Positions 36,690 to 47,739 of a DNA stretch of 64,000 nt are shown here, in pieces. The DNA comes from Angiostrongylus vasorum (taxonomy: Eukaryota > Nematoda > Chromadorea > Rhabditida > Metastrongylidae). The notes under the pieces were generated by a model, which saw only the letters and a list, made by a program, of their open reading frames with translations, ran no database searches and was not told the origin of the DNA. Positions within the stretch are counted from its first letter, which is position 1. Each line of letters starts with the position of its first letter. The stretch spans positions 116,001 to 180,000 of the forward strand of contig JADANN010000443.1 in NCBI GenBank assembly GCA_018806985.1, given 5' to 3'. The position numbers were made by a program, and so were the translations under genes.

Positions 36690-36920
36690 CTACTCGTCTG
36701 AATCGAGCACTTCTGGCACTCGATTCGTATCCCTTGCATTGATCGTCCACAAATGTCTTCGAACATTTCCCGTGTCGTTCCGGAAGCTGCTTGCGGATTT
36801 CGTTTTCTTTATGAACGTCATAAAAGCTGGTCGAGTCGATTCTCCTTCTAGTCTTGAAGACGGCATAGATAAGACGTTCTCACATGTGTTGGAGGAGAGC
36901 ATTGGTGATAGGTCGAACTA
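36690..36920 (-). CDS. Possible terminal exon of an unrecognised gene (partial)
   Basis: Following an acceptor GTGTTAG at 36921, the minus-strand frame runs 76 codons from FDLSPMLSSN to TNRVPEVLDSDE and a TAG at 36690. Composition is protein-like (charged, Ser/Thr-rich, NVRRHLWTINARDTNR). No upstream exon was identified and I do not recognise the protein. Confidence 0.4.
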
Positions 36921-37140
36921 ACACCTTACTTTCTGATGAACTACACCACTAACCACTGCGCCATCCGCTCATAGATCAACATTTCCATCCCTGTGGACCC
37001 AAGTCGGGTTGAGCGAATGCCAGTAATAACCGCCATCCCGGTGATGAAATAGTCCCAAATTTTTAAATCTCCTTACGATCTAAAAAAGCCAGCGAACATG
37101 ATAGCCTAACGACTCTAGAGAAGGGATATATAGACAAACC
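36921..37140. repeat. tRNA-like repeat remnant
   Basis: It contains ACTAACCACTGCGCCATCCG (an inverted A box) and AAGTCGGGTTGAGCGAATGC. It resembles the heads of the tRNA-like repeats but is too short to place in a family. Confidence 0.35.
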
Positions 37141-37255
37141 AGAAAACGAGCAGGGAAATAAAGACTCTGACGGGCTCAGATGATTACTCTTAAACATGGG
37201 CCATTCAAATCGAAATGCTTCCAAACTGCTGAAAATCAGTTGACCGTGTTTTTTC

Positions 37256-37566
37256 ATGCTGTGGGAAAGAAAAGTGCGATGCAAACTGAGAAGAGTGGAA
37301 CGATTGAAAGCATTAGAAAGTACAGCAAGGGAAAGAAAAAAACAAACAAACAAGGAAGGGAAACAGAAAAGAAGAGATGAAAACAGAAGAAAAGAAGAGA
37401 TGAAAACAGAAAGGGGAAATTTACGAGAAAGGAAACGAAATGGGAATAAGTAGATAGTAGGGTAAAAAAGAACGAGGCAAAAAAAAGAGGAAGAAGGGAA
37501 AGAGAAAAAAGAAAACGGTAAAGAAAAGAAGAGATCAGGAGGAAAAGGAAGAAAGACAGAGGAATG
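37256..37566 (+). repeat. 310-bp polypurine tract
   Basis: The plus strand is almost entirely A and G, with few pyrimidines and one interruption near 37440-37460. It contains a tandem duplication of about 23 bp near 37365-37412 (units built on GAAGAGATGAAAACAGAA). Confidence 0.9.
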
Positions 37567-37654
37567 AACTATGTCAGCGACACACACAATACTAGTCTAT
37601 GAGCAGTCTGTCGGCGGATATTCAGCACAACTTAACCGAATGTGGTCAGACATT

Positions 37655-37792
37655 TCAATAATCGTTTCTTCACAACGTATTGAAACAACACGAGTAGGTT
37701 GCTGGTTCGATCTGGCCCGGGGTCCAAGTTTTGCCAATATCTCAGCATCCGTGTGGTTGTGTGCGGAAATCATCAGAAGTATTGAGTTTCAT
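37655..37792 (-). repeat. Family C remnant with B-box-like motif
   Basis: GGTTGCTGGTTCGATCTGG (B-box-like) is followed by AGTTTTGCCAATATCTCAGC and TCCGTGTGGTTGTGTGCGG, which match the reversed terminus of family C. Confidence 0.5.
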
Positions 37793-37859
37793 CACCATTT
37801 GCCGAATAACCCAGCTGAAATTGCAAACATTTTCCATACGGCGTACGACATGTAATGAA

Positions 37860-38120
37860 AAATGTCGCGACAAAAGTCATCGGCAGCGGACAAGTGGATG
37901 ACATCCGTCGCACTGACAAACTGGCCAACCACGGGACCCTTGGACCTGCAGCTCCTTCACGGAAGACCACGCGCCCTGGACAAGGGGGGACACGTCGCCG
38001 TCGGCCCTGCTGTCTCCGTCGGACGGGGCGTGGCGGAAGATCGATACTCCCGTCGGCGTGCCGAGTGGCGACCGTTGGGTCGGACGAAGCCGGACGCCGT
38101 CGACTTCCAGCAAACTCCTG
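37860..38120. other. GC/CpG-rich exon-like island
   Basis: About 260 bp much richer in G+C than the surroundings, with open frames on both strands: plus 37862-38131 (89 aa), minus 37877-38128 (83 aa) and a longer minus frame 37773-38291. On the minus strand the segment starts after GGAACTCAG, a possible acceptor. I cannot choose between exon and repeat, or between strands. Confidence 0.3.
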
Positions 38121-38900
38121 AGTTCCACTAACAGCTACATCACTAAGAGCACTACGATTGTAGCGACAGTAGGCAGCAATTTCTGTTGAATTTAACAAAG
38201 CAATACTACTCGGAGAGCTACACTGTTCACAAACGACTTTGTTAAATACGATGTGGATTTCGTCAACCTCAAACAAATTCGTGGATTCCACAAATGGCTA
38301 CGTCGCCGTCGTTACGACTGGAGCGGATACTGAAGGTTTTGGGGAACTGCAGAAGTTATATCGAGGATTTTCTCATGCGTCCGTAGCCTGAGTAGTGAGA
38401 AAAATCAGTCATTCATTAACGTTAGCAACATTTAGTGAGTAAGATGCTTGAAATGATGCAGAAATACATTTGTGCATAGAGGAAAGGTCAAAACACAAAG
38501 GTTCAAAGCAGAGGCAGCTGACGATTAGAGGTCTTGATTCGACTGGAGGTCAATGAGCCACTTCTAGGCATTCGAGACGATTAGAGCAGTTGACTTCCTC
38601 AGTAGTTATGGAGTGACTCTCCACTCGTACGGTGTGCTTCTCCAACAAACGTGCTCGATCCGTTGTGAAGACGTTTCAGTTCTCACTTCCTTCTGAAGAA
38701 AATTTGTAATACTGAGTGATTTCCTCTGACGCACAAGGACACTTGAGGCTTGTCCATGTCGCTCAACGCGATGCTGTTCTCCTCTGGATTTCTGTCCTTA
38801 CTTTTCTGTTCATCTTCTCTGTACAGTCGTTCTGTTGAATCATTTCATGCAAAAGTCGTATTTGAAGGGGATAGCAACAACACATTATACATTTTGCCTT
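38121..38900. other. Unassigned DNA
   Basis: AAGACGTTTCAGTTCTCACT followed by TCCTTCTGAAG near 38680 recalls a reversed, decayed hammerhead-like motif. Nothing else is recognised. Confidence 0.3.
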
Positions 38901-38935
38901 CTACAATAGGACGTGGTGCAAAAAACTTTCACTTA

Positions 38936-39002
38936 TGTAGCTACCGTAATAAGGAATGAAGTAACACCTCGTGTTTCCTCAAGAAGAATATAGAGCGTTA
39001 TT
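38936..39002 (+). mobile_element. Penelope-like element 3' tail fragment
   Basis: GAATGAAGTAACACCTCGTG and CCTCAAGAAGAATATAGAGC match the sequence following the hammerhead-like motif at 60785-60842 (AATAACACCTTGTGTTTGC and CAACAAGAATATAAAGAC). Confidence 0.6.
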
Positions 39003-39102
39003 TGATCAGTGTCGAGTTCAATAGAAAAGTCCTTCGTGAGAATTTACCCTGATGTATATGTCTTTGGGCCCAGAAGGCTTCTTAAAAGTTTTTGCTGTCA
39101 TG

Positions 39103-39320
39103 TAAAAGGATAAAGGATAGAACTGTCGGTGTTGAGCAGTGCCTAGACGATACCGATGTACTGATATGGGTCAGAGCTGCTATCCTCCCAGGCAAATCTG
39201 GTGCCGATTTGCCGACCCCGTAGGGATGTAGGGGGTTGGTGAGCATGGCGCCCGAGGTCGAACCGATGACTACGTGTATTTTTGCAGGGGATCTCAAACC
39301 ATTGCGCCACAGGCGCCTCT
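39103..39320 (-). mobile_element. SINE-like element, family A, internally deleted
   Basis: It starts with the heptamer tail AAAAGGATAAAGGATAGAAC, loses the CATTCGACTTCATT part of the body, and resumes at CGATACCGATGTACTGATAT through TGCGCCACAGGCGCC. Confidence 0.8.
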
Positions 39321-39734
39321 TTTTGCTCTCACATGCTGATGTGAAATGAAAATGTTAGTGATACGTGGACATGAAGATGAGCATAGAAAAATGGATGAGA
39401 GAAAGAATTGAAGAACTGCTATGCTCTTGAATATTTTCAGCTACTGGAAATTTTGCTTGTAGCTATCAATAGTGACGTATGGGGATTGAGAAGGGCTTTG
39501 CCGCGCTACAAAATGCCAATGTTGGCTCTGGCTTACAAACTTGATTACCGCGCGCTATAAAGAGATTTTCGATGACTTCCAGTGTTTTTTGTGATAACTT
39601 GACATGACAGGCGCACAGGAGACTGAACTATTATTCCAAAAGTGTACAGCGCTTTTCTAACAAGTGTCGTTTTGTTTCAATTCTGCCTAAAATTTATATT
39701 TGAAAAAGAACAGTCAAAAAGTTTCAGCTTGCAA
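39321..39734. other. Unassigned DNA
   Basis: I see no feature I can support. Confidence 0.35.
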
Positions 39735-40073
39735 AATGGCTGGCACAGGCCCGGAATACGCAAACATCAATGATGCATTATCGACGACATCATTACGGCC
39801 GGCCGGACGGACGAAATGTTGCTTGCTCAGTGGCTTCGATGTTAAAGTAACGACCTTTGAGGGAAAAAAAAAGCGGAAAAAGAGAGAGAAACCCGCTACG
39901 GGTCTCAGAGGACCATAGATTTACTTTTATAGAACGAGAAATGCTTCATGTTGTTCACGAACATTTTGCGGTCTTAAGGACATGCATTTTTAACGAATTA
40001 TTTCGGCAGAAATGGGAATTTCTGGAAGCGAGGTTTCGTCTTATAAAAAAAATGTTTAATAAGAAAAGAAACT
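39735..40073 (+). CDS. Hypothetical small protein, one reading-frame break at a run of A
   Basis: A GTTTCAG acceptor at 39717-39723 is followed by ATG 39735 (MAGTGPEYANINDALS), which stays protein-like to about residue 42 (DVKVTTFE). There a run of nine A (39863-39871) separates it from a second plausible frame (NPLRVSEDHRFTFIEREMLH) that ends at TAG 40071. Joined, these would give roughly 112 aa. Either the A run is mis-called, an intron is missed, or this is a pseudogene. I do not recognise the family. Confidence 0.35.
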
Positions 40074-40094
40074 AGCTGACAGAAAGGTTAAACG

Positions 40095-40285
40095 AAGGAC
40101 CCGAATGATGTGGTGGTGAACGCGTTATCCCCTGCAAGGGTAATAGCGCGTTCGTTCCCCACCGCAGAGAAACACGTGCGGTCCGGAGTTTTAGCAAATA
40201 TCTCATCATCATCTTGGTTGTATTTCACATGATACCCTGCTGCGAAAAGTTATAGTAGGCACTAAACAAAAAGGTTAAGGCAATA
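40095..40285 (-). repeat. Foldback-type repeat, family C, reverse arm
   Basis: GGTGGTGAACGCGTTATCCC, AATAGCGCGTTCGTTCCCCA, GTGCGGTCCGGAGTTTTAGC and ATACCCTGCTGCGAAAAG match the reversed arm of 55684-55860. Confidence 0.85.
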
Positions 40286-40289
40286 TTTA

Positions 40290-41148
40290 ATTTCAAAGAA
40301 GTTAACAGACTCAGGGACCAATTATTAGATAAAGAAGGCTAGCTTGGCCGGCAACATGGTTATGCCCATCTCGCTTCTCACGTCCTTCACTCGCGTTTTA
40401 GTTGACTTGTATGCAGATGATTCCAATTGTACAAATACAATAATAAGCATGAAAGTACATCGTGTATAAGGGACGGCAATGTTACGGACTTGATCTGCTT
40501 CTGGTGGGCAGCACGTCAGTCTATAGTAGGATAGTGGAAGAAGCACTGACTGTGCATCGACTTTGTACAATCTGCCGACAGCAACAGACTCATTTCACTT
40601 TAGTTCGTCAATTTTTGAAGAACGATGTGATCACATATTTGTTCAGATCGCAGCAGTGCTGCCAACGTTGCTCGTGATTCTATAAACTTCCACATAGAAA
40701 ACATCCTATGGGGGACGGCTTGAATAATATTGGAAGATCGTGATGAAACATTCTGTAAGGCTTGAAAGGCAAAAAAAACGGTAGAAAAACTGCCGTGACG
40801 ATTTTGAACGTGAGGGAGGTAGGTGGCTTCCACAGTGTTTCGTGGTCTGATGCACAAAGCAAACCTATTTTATGACTAGTTTGTCATTGTGTGCAGACTG
40901 ACTACCATTCGTGGATCCCGCTTTCGGCACCAATTGTTTTATAAGAAATCGTTTCAGCAGCGTACTGGGAGTGCATTTCAGTTAAAATGTGAGCGCATTT
41001 CTCAGGCCTGCTAGACAATCAGTGACTTTTCTGAGAAGCTTTAACTTTTCTTATGCTATTGTTCTTCATTTGCACAGTTCTTCATATCGCCTTCATTTTC
41101 CATTAAAAATCGCTAAGTACACCTATGACTTTAGCCTCAATAATCAAA
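40290..41148. other. Unassigned DNA
   Basis: Short ORFs only, without splice or domain support. Confidence 0.35.
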
Positions 41149-41149
41149 T

Positions 41150-41412
41150 AAGGCATGGAGAGCAGTGGTTAGAGAGCCCGGCAACAGACATTTGGTCTTT
41201 GGTTAGATCCCGCCGGTGTCGGACATGCCATGCCCTCTATTCATCCAGAATCGGTAGATTTTCGTTAGACGGGTGTTAAAACAAGGACTTAGTACACATC
41301 GATAGGCACTGCAGGTATGTGTCCAGGCCAAATATACAAACACCTCTATGATACTTAGTGCAGCCAAGTGCGTGGGTATCCCTAAGGGACTAATCAACGA
41401 GAAAACCACTTC
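41150..41412 (+). mobile_element. SINE-like element, family A, diverged
   Basis: It has AGGCATGGAGAGCAGTGGTT (A box) and TTGGTTAGATCCCGCCGG (B box). The body has decayed; the end CCCTAAGGGACTAATCAACG corresponds to CCCTCAGGGATTGATCAACG in the other copies. Confidence 0.65.
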
Positions 41413-41737
41413 TCCTTTTTCCTTTAATTAGATGACCAGCAAAACAAACTCCCGTCAAAGCTTTGCTTTGCCAGCAAAATCGACATTTTCTTCGACGAAT
41501 CTAACAAAGCAAAGAAGATAACGAAGCTGGAAAAAAGTAGGGAAAAGTAGAATTGTGCATAAAATGGAAGAAAACTCGGTCTACGAAGAGCAAATATTGT
41601 GGAGAGCAAATCAAAAATGACAGTTTGTCGGCAACTATAAGAAAACATAGTGTTTAGGACCAATATTAGGGAAAAGCTACTTTGCTAACGGGAATAACTG
41701 ACGTCTTCCGATAGAAGCTGATGAGGTGGCAATGTCT

Positions 41738-41873
41738 GATAAGGGCGTAGTATTTTATAACGGGGAACCACATCGTTTGCAGAGAAGCATGGGACCTTGT
41801 GATGTGATAAGGGTGTAGTATTTTTATAATAGAAGACCACATCGTTTGCACCGAAACATGGGTGAGACCTTAT
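41738..41873. repeat. Two-copy tandem duplication, period 68 bp
   Basis: GATAAGGGCGTAGTATTTTA (41738) recurs as GATAAGGGTGTAGTATTTTT (41806), and ACCACATCGTTTGCAGAGAA recurs as ACCACATCGTTTGCACCGAA. The units differ at roughly a tenth of positions. Confidence 0.9.
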
Positions 41874-41874
41874 G

Positions 41875-42750
41875 GTGGTGTGACATAAACTGCTGTGTAC
41901 TCTGACGTTACCACTCGTTGTTCGGCGTCCAACAATCCGCTCAATCTACGATCGAGTTGTTTTCACTTAATATGCGCTGTGTTATTGGGCAATAGAGCGT
42001 CTTACAGGTGTCGAAACTGGTAGTATTAATATAAGTAACGTTATCTCTGTTGGTATGCAACCCTCACACACCATCTTAGATACAATTTCTTGTCCTTAAC
42101 AACAAATTCAATTAATCAGCCTTGGTAATCGCTAGCTGCCTAGTGTCTTTGCACTTTTACTAAGGGGGTCTGTGAAGACGTGCGCCTAAATAACGCTCAT
42201 TTTCAGCTGGCAGTATCTGCATTTTTTATGTTATTTCGAAAAATACTCATAAGTTCTCATGAATTAGTCTATGTGTGCGACACACACTGAAATGAGTGTA
42301 GAATGGGCGACACGAGGTCCACTTATATCTTCAAGAATTTGACCTCGGTTTTCCGAATTAAGCCTGGCAATCCACGCTGCTCTTCCTGTCCCAAAGTCTA
42401 AGCCTTCATTATAAGCAAATAAGAAGTTGCTTCAGATAATGCACTCCATATGAGCTATTGCTGTGGTGGATTTCGGCTTCTTCAAGGCATGCAAATTGGG
42501 TCAATAGAAAATTTGCATCGGGAATTATTCTTTCTACTAGTTCCTCGTCTATATGCAGCCAGTTCAATATGCTCGACGCTTACCTACTCTTTTTGAGCAC
42601 CTGTCCATCTAAGAAGAGCGGTTTCACTGTTCATTATAGACTGCGAGTAAATGGCGCCTTTTTTAGGTTGACGTCCGATCATATCATTTTCCCCCATGCG
42701 TTCCCGCGAAACTCATTTTCGTTCATATGGAATTAATGAAGGAAGGATTA
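41875..42750. other. Unassigned DNA
   Basis: The plus-strand frame 42458-42736 is open but lacks support. No repeat is recognised. Confidence 0.35.
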
Positions 42751-42754
42751 TACG

Positions 42755-43405
42755 AAATACAACCATAAGGATGTTGAGATATGATCGGAATTCGAAAAGT
42801 CAGTTGTACTTCAAACCCGCGATTACCCTGTCCTGAGGCTCACGTGCTAACCATTACATCAACCGAAGCCTTTGCTTTGCCTTTCTCTCACCCAGTTTTT
42901 TGCTTTATCAGCGCTATCAGCAATCACCCACCAACGAGAATGATCTAGGGAGCATAAATTGGAGTCGAAATTGCAATGTTCTTACTTTCTTATCTACTGC
43001 CTATTTTTTTTCGTGGGAGGGTATTGTGCAAATATTACCACAAGGATGATGAGATATGAGGAAAACTGGGAACTTCAGTTTGCTGTCGAACCCGTGATCA
43101 CCTTTTCCGGAATATCCGGACTACACCTTTAGCTTAACTGGGTTCAATACGGATTTCTGCCCTTAAGATCATTTGTGTTTACGGGTGATTGCTGATAGCA
43201 CTGTTAGCGTAAAGAAACCGCCTGAGCGGAAGGCAATAGAAGGACCTCGGTTGCTGTGCTATATAGCTTGTGAGTCCTCGGTAAGGGTAATGGTGGGTTC
43301 GTAGCCCCACCGGGTTCCGAGTTTTCTTCATATCTCAGTATCACTGTGGCTGCATTTCGCATAATACCCTGTGATAAAAAAACGAACAGGCAATAATAAA
43401 AAGTC
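42755..43405. repeat. Family C repeats: one forward tRNA-like arm plus a complete palindromic copy
   Basis: A forward arm (42755-42965; ACAACCATAAGGATGTTGAG, CAATCACCCACCAACGAGAA) is followed by a complete element: forward arm 42990-43190 (ACCACAAGGATGATGAGATA) and reverse arm 43205-43405 (ATATCTCAGTATCACTGTGG, CATAATACCCTGTGATAAAA). The reverse arm contains GGGTTCGTAGCCCC, a B-box-like string, so this variant may be tRNA-derived. Confidence 0.75.
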
Positions 43406-43855
43406 AAACGAGGAATTGGTCCACAGTATCGCTGGACGCCTTTATCGCCTTTCCTAAATGTGATCTGAAACATTCAACCGATGTTGGAGGGATGGTTGTT
43501 CAGGCGGCCTTCGTTTTGAGTGATTGTTTCCGTACGCAGAGTCGTGAAGTTAAGACGGCTGAGTTTGACTTACTGCAAGGGATTTGTAGATGGCAGATTT
43601 TCAGTGATAATTTGCAACTCGTCCATTACAAAATTCCATATGGGAAACGGATCCTTCAAAAAAGAACCACTGCATTCCTGTCAATAAAGTGGTAGGAACA
43701 GAAGTTGTATCTCTTGTTTATCACCAGCTGTTGTTGGCAACGAATTTGTTATAACGGTCCGCATCGTTAGTTGATTACACTTCTTCAGATAGCATATGTG
43801 TATCGTGCTGTCTTCACCTTGACGTGTCAGGAGGAATTTTTATAAGAGCAATGAT
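43406..43855. other. Unassigned DNA
   Basis: The plus-strand frame 43492-43695 is open but unsupported. Confidence 0.35.
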
Positions 43856-44140
43856 TAAAGGATAAAGGATAAAGCTATCGACTTCGATCAATCACTGAAA
43901 TAGGCGCTGTGTATTCGACTTCATCAAGCATCTTTAGAGGTGATTGAATTCGTATCTGGCCTATACAATGACCCGCTGTGCCCTACAGATGTATCGAGCC
44001 AGTGCTGCTATCCTCCCAGACAGGTCTGGTGCCAATTTCCCCGACCCCTAGGGATAGAGGGCTTGGTGAGCCTACGACGCAGGGGTAGATCTTCTGTGCA
44101 TTGCCGGGCGTCTTCGACCACTGCACCACACACGTGAAGG
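43856..44140 (-). mobile_element. tRNA-derived SINE-like element, family A
   Basis: Reverse copy with the heptamer tail AAAGGATAAAGGATAAAGCT at the left and CGACCACTGCACCACACACG (inverted A box) at the right. Confidence 0.9.
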
Positions 44141-44484
44141 ATACTTTTGAAATGGAATACAGAATGCATCAGAAACAACCATGAAAGTAACACTGCCAGG
44201 TGAGGTGGTCGCTTTATTCACTTCATTTTGCAGATTTAAAATTATCTTTGCCATACACATGCCAGCTGCACTTCTACGAAGTGGGTGCGTAAAATGATCA
44301 ACTGGGTGCAAAGAATTGTAGAAGAACAATTTTCAAATTTTTCAATTCAATTCTCAATTTTCAATTATAAGAGATTCCACCTAGAAAATCCTCTCCAAAT
44401 AGTTAATCAGGTATAACCGGAAATAGCAGTGTATTAGACTACAAGTGAGAATTAATAACGTTTTATTAATCATTCAAAGGCTGG

Positions 44485-44880
44485 GGGGATAGTGCTGTAG
44501 TAGAGGTGTCGTCCAAAAAATACGTGGAAAGTTATGGTTCGACCTCGTCCCAGGTCAACCAAATTTCCGGTCTCTCCGCCTGCGGGAACTTGGTATCATT
44601 GGCGATCTGTGACGCTCCTTCTATTCCAGAAAGACTAGTGATTACATGTCGTGAAGGCTCGGGAGTGCTTTTGCATGGCTATTTCAGGATCCCAGGAACA
44701 AGTTAGTGGACCAGCATTCAACGACATTCATAAGGCCGAAAATTCTCAAGTGGCAATCAAATACACAAGTAACTCCGAAGACCTTGGCGGATGATGGATA
44801 CGACGTAAATGATCGAATGGAAGAAGTCTTAGGATTCGCACAATATGTGGTGTCTTGTCACCCAAAAAAAATTCATTAAT
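44485..44880 (+). repeat. Second tRNA-like dispersed repeat, family D
   Basis: It contains AAAGTTATGGTTCGACCTCG (B-box-like), CATTCAACGACATTCATAAG and AAGAAGTCTTAGGATTCGCA. The second half is similar in order and wording to 33310-33450 and 59540-59660. Confidence 0.5.
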
Positions 44881-46473
44881 TCTACCCGGTTAGCAGTTTC
44901 TTGTGGTGAAGACATGGGTACTCTTTTTCTACGGTTATCTCGATATGTCACTGAAACTACACTCAACTAGTAATCAAAATATCATTTAAAGAGAAGGCAA
45001 AAGATTTTGAACTTGCAATCGAATCTGTTCACAAACTTGACCTCGTGGATGAGAACTGTAAGATACTGAAAGCAGAGAAGAAATACCGATGTTCACACGC
45101 ATGAGGATATGCTATCAAAATGCAAAGATAATCAAGTAGATGCTAGTTACATAGAAGAGTTTATTTGTTGGGGCCCAGGTCCCTCCAACGTTTCCACCTA
45201 TGACAACTCCTATTTTTTAGCAAGTTATTGTTTTAAGCAGTCTATTTGCTAATCGTCGACCGATTCAAGAAGTTTTGAGGTCCTTAGATGCGAGGTTATA
45301 TATTACGGTTTTAGATTGGCGGCTAGAGGATTAAACGAAAACTAATAGGAGGTATGCACCTACCCTAAGATATATCGATTTCGAAATTGGGCTTTTGGTT
45401 TTTCGGGTAGATTCATATTCTCTCATGCACATTCCTGCATAAGTGCATGTCCTTTGGTACTTGTGAATTTCTTCGGTATACGTCGATTCGGCCAAAGTCC
45501 CATAGCTAAGAAAACTGGCAGTGCATGGGACGTTTAGGTTTGCCTCCAGGAACTCATGCCTACTCGAGTAGAGGATAACAAGTTATTTACAGGTAACGTC
45601 CTGTCGTAAACAATGAACATAAAGGATTTAATTCGTAAATTTATGCTCTTCGTCTCGTCTTCATGAGAAGAATCTTTTGGAACATAACAGAAAAAAATGG
45701 GGACTTTGCTTATGTTCGCTCCCAGTACTTGGTGATTAATGGGACTTCGAAAGTAAATTGCTGGTCGATTTTTCTGTTTCTCTAATACTGCCTGTAGTAT
45801 CTGTTTTTCTTCGTATTACCGAGCCACTTTGGATTGGTCCGCAATTTTTCATGCGCTACAGGAGCACCGAGCCTTGAATTCCCATGGGTCCGCGAACTGC
45901 TAGTGAATTCATGCGTATAGGATGAAATATGGAGTTATGGGGGACTCTAGGAAGCAATACTCGTATACGACACCCTTGCAAAAATTATTCATGATACATG
46001 AAAGCATTGGTGCAGCTCCATCAGATTCCCCCAGTCCAATGATGTTTATTTATACACTTACTTACTTTTTATTGAGCCGACGTTTCACAGTGTTTAACTT
46101 GGGCTTATAGCTTCATTTACTTACCGTTTCGTTGTGAAATTAACAACACCAGCATGCACCGGAAGTGAAAAAACAGCCATCGAATACACCATTCAAGAAA
46201 TCTTCGTCATAACCTTTAGAGTTCAGAAGAACTGAAACGACTCAAGGCCTAGGGCCGAAGGCTGTCAACGGCGCGGAGTTTTATCGGCTTTTTTCTACTA
46301 TGTCTCACTGGAGTGGCAGCCTAGTTTTTCTGCACGAATTCACAATTGGCATTTATATGAAGTATTGCGAGCAGGAGAGTGCATTCCGGGTAAGCGAAGC
46401 ATGAAGAAAACAACTATTGGTACAAAGTGCTATCCAGTAACGATGTTTATTAAGACGTTGTTTATCATTTCAA
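44881..46473. other. Unassigned DNA with one short protein-like frame at 44980-45104 (+)
   Basis: The frame beginning FKEKAKDFELAIESVHKL and ending in TGA near 45102 is charged and protein-like (about 40 aa). It has no clear splice sites and is too short to call. Confidence 0.25.
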
Positions 46474-46668
46474 CTACTTGACGGCTTCAAGAAATGGTGT
46501 AACAGTAAAGGGGAACTCATTTTGCATGATATCACTGAAAAATCTAGCGTGACAAGCAGTTGTGGAAGAAGGATGCACCATGGATTTTGCTACGATGATC
46601 AAAACCGATATTTGGTAGCTTTTCGAAGTGAACACTTTATTCAGTTGAAAGTTTCTATCCAACGCTCT
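46474..46668 (-). CDS. Possible terminal exon of an unrecognised gene
   Basis: The minus-strand frame ends PFTVTPFLEAVK and TAG at 46474. Upstream it reads FTSKSYQISVLIIVAKS and is open for more than 60 codons after a weak TAAG acceptor. The neighbouring SINE at 46742 supplies the rest of the longer ORF, which is therefore not real. Confidence 0.25.
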   Translation of the reverse strand, partial: RALDRNFQLNKVFTSKSYQISVLIIVAKSMVHPSSTTACHARFFSDIMQNEFPFTVTPFLEAVK

Positions 46669-46741
46669 TACGGTGAAAAAAAGTGAGAAAATGTTATGAA
46701 AATAATGAAAAAAGTTGTCTACAACCATCTGTATTTTGCTT

Positions 46742-47035
46742 GGGGCGCGTGTGGAGCAGTGGTCAGGCGCACCCTGCAACACACAAGTGGAATCGATCCC
46801 CACTCCCCATGGCCAACCAAGCCTTCCATCTCTTCGGGGTCGCCAAATTGGTACCAGACTTGTCTGGGAGGATAGCAACACTGGCTCGATATATCGGCGG
46901 GCCAGCGTGAGTCATCGTAAGTGCCAGATATGCATTCAATCACTTCCTAACGATGCTTAATGAAGTCGAATGCATGGCGCATCCCTCAGGGGATTGATCA
47001 ACGCGGAGAGCTTTATCCTTTTTTACCGTTTATCC
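46742..47035 (+). mobile_element. tRNA-derived SINE-like element, family A
   Basis: One of the best copies: GCGCGTGTGGAGCAGTGGTC (A box), GTGGAATCGATCCCC (B box), TTGGTACCAGACTTGTCTGG, CTTAATGAAGTCGAATGCAT and the end CGGAGAGCTTTATCC. Confidence 0.93.
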
Positions 47036-47269
47036 GCATTTTGCCAAACAAGTAGTACTTGTCCCTACGTCATTCAGCTTGAAGACCGTGTAAAGAGTTC
47101 TTCGTAGTTCTCTGCCTGTTTCGAAGTATGATAATAAGCGCACCACAGTATTAACATATTCACAGTTGCGCTGATTTTTTTCATCACTGCCTATGATTTA
47201 TGGATTGCCAGAATAATTATGAAATTGAGGACTTCATAGACTTATAGGAGGATCTTTGTTCTATCACTG

Positions 47270-47330
47270 GTTATATATGTATATATATGTACATATATAC
47301 ACATATATGCACGTATATAAGCTCTCAGAT
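47270..47330. repeat. TA/CA-rich microsatellite
   Basis: Alternating TATATATGTA, CATATATAC and CACGTATATA sequence of about 60 bp. Confidence 0.85.
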
Positions 47331-47484
47331 TCCTTGGAGTAAAATCGTGGAAGAACTAAAGATGGAATCCAAGTTTTTGAGGCTTTCAACGCAAGTGCGT
47401 GTGTTACAAAGCAAGCGGTATAGTAAGGAAGATCGTCGTGCTCTACTGGACGAAATCTTGCTTCCAATCGTTTTTTTTGTTTGA
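47331..47484 (+). CDS. Possible C-terminal exon (partial, unrecognised)
   Basis: The frame KIVEELKMESKFLRL, then SKEDRRALLDEILLP, ends in TGA at 47482 after a poly-T stretch. It is charged and protein-like, but no upstream exon is assigned. Confidence 0.25.
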
Positions 47485-47739
47485 AGGGTGAGACTTCGCG
47501 TACACGAAAGTGAGAAGAAATAGAAAGGTCAACAACGAAAAGCATTGGGAAGAGAGGTTTTTCAGAACCAGACTTTACTTCACTTTTATCTCAATGTTTC
47601 TGGTAAACACTCTTTTTCATCGATTCTAAAAATATTTGCATTCTTCCAGCACTGCTTAATAAAGGCGTCGCTCTTCGCATGTAATTGAAAAGTGGTGGAC
47701 GAAATTGCTAAGGTGTATGCAACCTCGAAATATTCCAAA

